From NCBI GenBank assembly GCA_004376975.1, contig SOJA01000065.1, positions 1 to 5,912 on the forward strand: a stretch of DNA of 5,912 nt, written 5' to 3'. The first letter of the stretch is position 1. Every line of letters starts with the position of its first letter. Shown here piece by piece: positions 5,464 through 5,912 of the stretch. A model generated the notes under the pieces. The model searched no databases, was not told the origin of the DNA, and saw only the letters and a program-made list of their open reading frames with translations. The DNA is from Candidatus Bathyarchaeota archaeon (GTDB taxonomy: Archaea; Thermoproteota; Bathyarchaeia; Bathyarchaeales; UBA233). Both the position numbers and the translations under genes were made by a program.

Positions 5464-5718
5464 TTGGGAGTTATCGCATATACTCTTATTCGAATGGAAC
5501 ACCGTAAAACCAAGGAGTTAATAAACAACATAAATGAACTACAGTTTGTAAAGGAAGTCACACCTGTATATGGGAAATATGACATAATAGTTAAGACGGA
5601 AACTGAATCAATTCAAGAACTAACCCTTTTCATCTATAATAAATTACGAAGGATATCCGGCCTCACTAGGACCACTACGATGATTACAGCAAAAATGAAC
5701 AAAGCTTCTGATGTTTGA
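5464..5718 (+). CDS. Stand-alone RAM (Lrp/AsnC ligand-binding) domain protein, copy 2
   Basis: The 84-residue protein is a RAM domain alone: strand VIAYTLIRM, helix KTKELINNINEL, VYGKYDIIVKTETES (GKYD at 37-40), helix TLFIYNKLRRI and strand TTTMITAKM. It shares VYGxYDxxxKxExE and the TT-x-IT end with the protein at 4745-4990, so the two are paralogues, but they have diverged well apart and may bind different ligands or form a hetero-oligomer. The TTG at 5464 is taken as start: an in-frame TGA stands at 5458-5460, the next ATG at 5494 would cut off the first strand, and the earlier ATG at 5457 is out of frame. The Shine-Dalgarno is weak (purine-rich GGGAAAGATGAG). A hairpin covers the stop codon. 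It is the last gene of the mer block. Confidence 0.88.
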   Translation: MGVIAYTLIRMEHRKTKELINNINELQFVKEVTPVYGKYDIIVKTETESIQELTLFIYNKLRRISGLTRTTTMITAKMNKASDV

Positions 5719-5743
5719 AGCTTCAACAATTTTAGTTCAAACA
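5702..5743 (+). repeat. Overlapping inverted repeats around the stop of the second RAM gene
   Basis: AAGCTTC at 5702-5708 pairs with GAAGCTT at 5717-5723 (7 bp, 8-base loop). TGTTTGAA at 5712-5719 pairs with TTCAAACA at 5736-5743 (8 bp). TTGAAGCTTCAA at 5715-5726 is a perfect 12-bp palindrome. The two stems share bases and cannot form together. A T4 run at 5730-5733 lies between, so the region may serve as operon terminator, but a classic stem plus T-tail is absent. Confidence 0.35.
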
Positions 5744-5762
5744 AGACACTCGAATTGATACC

Positions 5763-5770
5763 TTAAATAA
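5763..5770 (+). promoter_or_regulatory. TATA-like box in the 177-base gap before the last gene
   Basis: TTAAATAA lies in the AT-rich gap 5719-5895, which holds no open frame of note. Initiation about 25 bases on, near 5792, would give a leader of about 100 bases before the GTG at 5896. I see no closer convincing TATA box and no recognisable riboswitch in that leader. Confidence 0.3.
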
Positions 5771-5895
5771 ATAGTCATAGTTAATAAGACCAAGACAAAA
5801 GGACCTTTTCCCATAAGGATTCAAGCGCTTCAGAAAACGTAATAGGCAGTTTTGTGCTTATTCGCATACAAAACTTGCATAATGGAGAGAAAGAA

Positions 5896-5912
5896 GTGAA
5901 AATCGCAGTTTC
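5896..5912 (+). CDS. Start of a gene cut by the right edge, possible CooC/MinD-like P-loop ATPase
   Basis: GTG at 5896 opens a frame reading MKIAVS up to the edge (the last codon begins TC, which is serine whatever follows). GGAG at 5884-5887 lies 8 bases upstream, a good ribosome binding site. Many CooC and MinD/ParA-type ATPases begin MKIAVSGKGG before the P-loop. CooC inserts nickel into CO dehydrogenase, which would suit a neighbourhood with mer, but six residues are also common to other Rossmann-like proteins. That a gene starts here is fairly likely; its identity is a guess. Confidence 0.42.

Noticed and set aside
5804..5830. Small stems (CCTT/AAGG at 5804-5818) and the AAGCGCTT palindrome at 5823-5830 as a riboswitch or operator
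   Set aside because: The stem is 4 bp and the palindrome 8 bp, both expected by chance, and no known riboswitch core is visible.

Overview
The window looks archaeal, most likely from an uncultivated lineage with H4MPT-linked C1 metabolism; Bathyarchaeia or a related TACK group is my best guess, not a proven placement. The evidence is a clear F420-dependent methylene-H4MPT reductase (Mer), Lrp/AsnC and RAM-domain proteins of archaeal style, an ADP-forming acyl-CoA synthetase, TATA-like boxes upstream of several genes, GGTGA/GAGGTG ribosome binding sites, and heavy use of TTG and GTG starts. There are no RNA genes, CRISPR arrays or transposons.

Layout. (1) 1-1929, plus strand: the 3' part of a large fusion gene, an NDP-forming acyl-CoA synthetase (alpha and beta parts) followed by a GNAT acetyltransferase domain, cut by the left edge. 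(2) 2108-2638, plus strand: a ribbon-helix-helix protein with an unrecognised C-terminal domain, convergent with (3) 2642-3091, minus strand: a full-length Lrp/AsnC regulator; their stop codons are 3 bases apart. (4) 3092-3355: a divergent control region with TATA-like boxes in both directions and two perfect 15-bp inverted repeats of 5-N5-5 form, one over the Lrp gene's own promoter and close to the site recalled for the archaeal Lrp protein Ptr2. (5) 3356-3637: a 93-residue orphan protein. (6) 3732-5718: a tight block, mer - RAM-only protein - two-CBS protein - RAM-only protein, with a 4-base overlap and then gaps of 26 and 21 bases. (7) 5719-5895: a gap with hairpins and a TATA-like box. 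(8) From 5896: the first six codons of another gene, MKIAVS, which would fit a CooC/MinD-type ATPase.

How they may work together. Mer catalyses the methylene-to-methyl step of the H4MPT branch of the archaeal Wood-Ljungdahl route (or methanogenesis, or its reverse). The synthetase would interconvert acyl-CoA with acid plus ATP, so the two could both belong to an acetyl-CoA/acetate economy. The most striking point is the density of small-ligand sensor domains around mer: one DNA-binding Lrp with a RAM domain, two RAM-only paralogues and a CBS pair. An inferred model is a sensor cassette in which the RAM-only proteins mix with the Lrp protein, and the CBS protein senses adenine nucleotides, to tune C1 flux or transcription. 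The sequence supports the domain content and clustering; the interaction is hypothesis.
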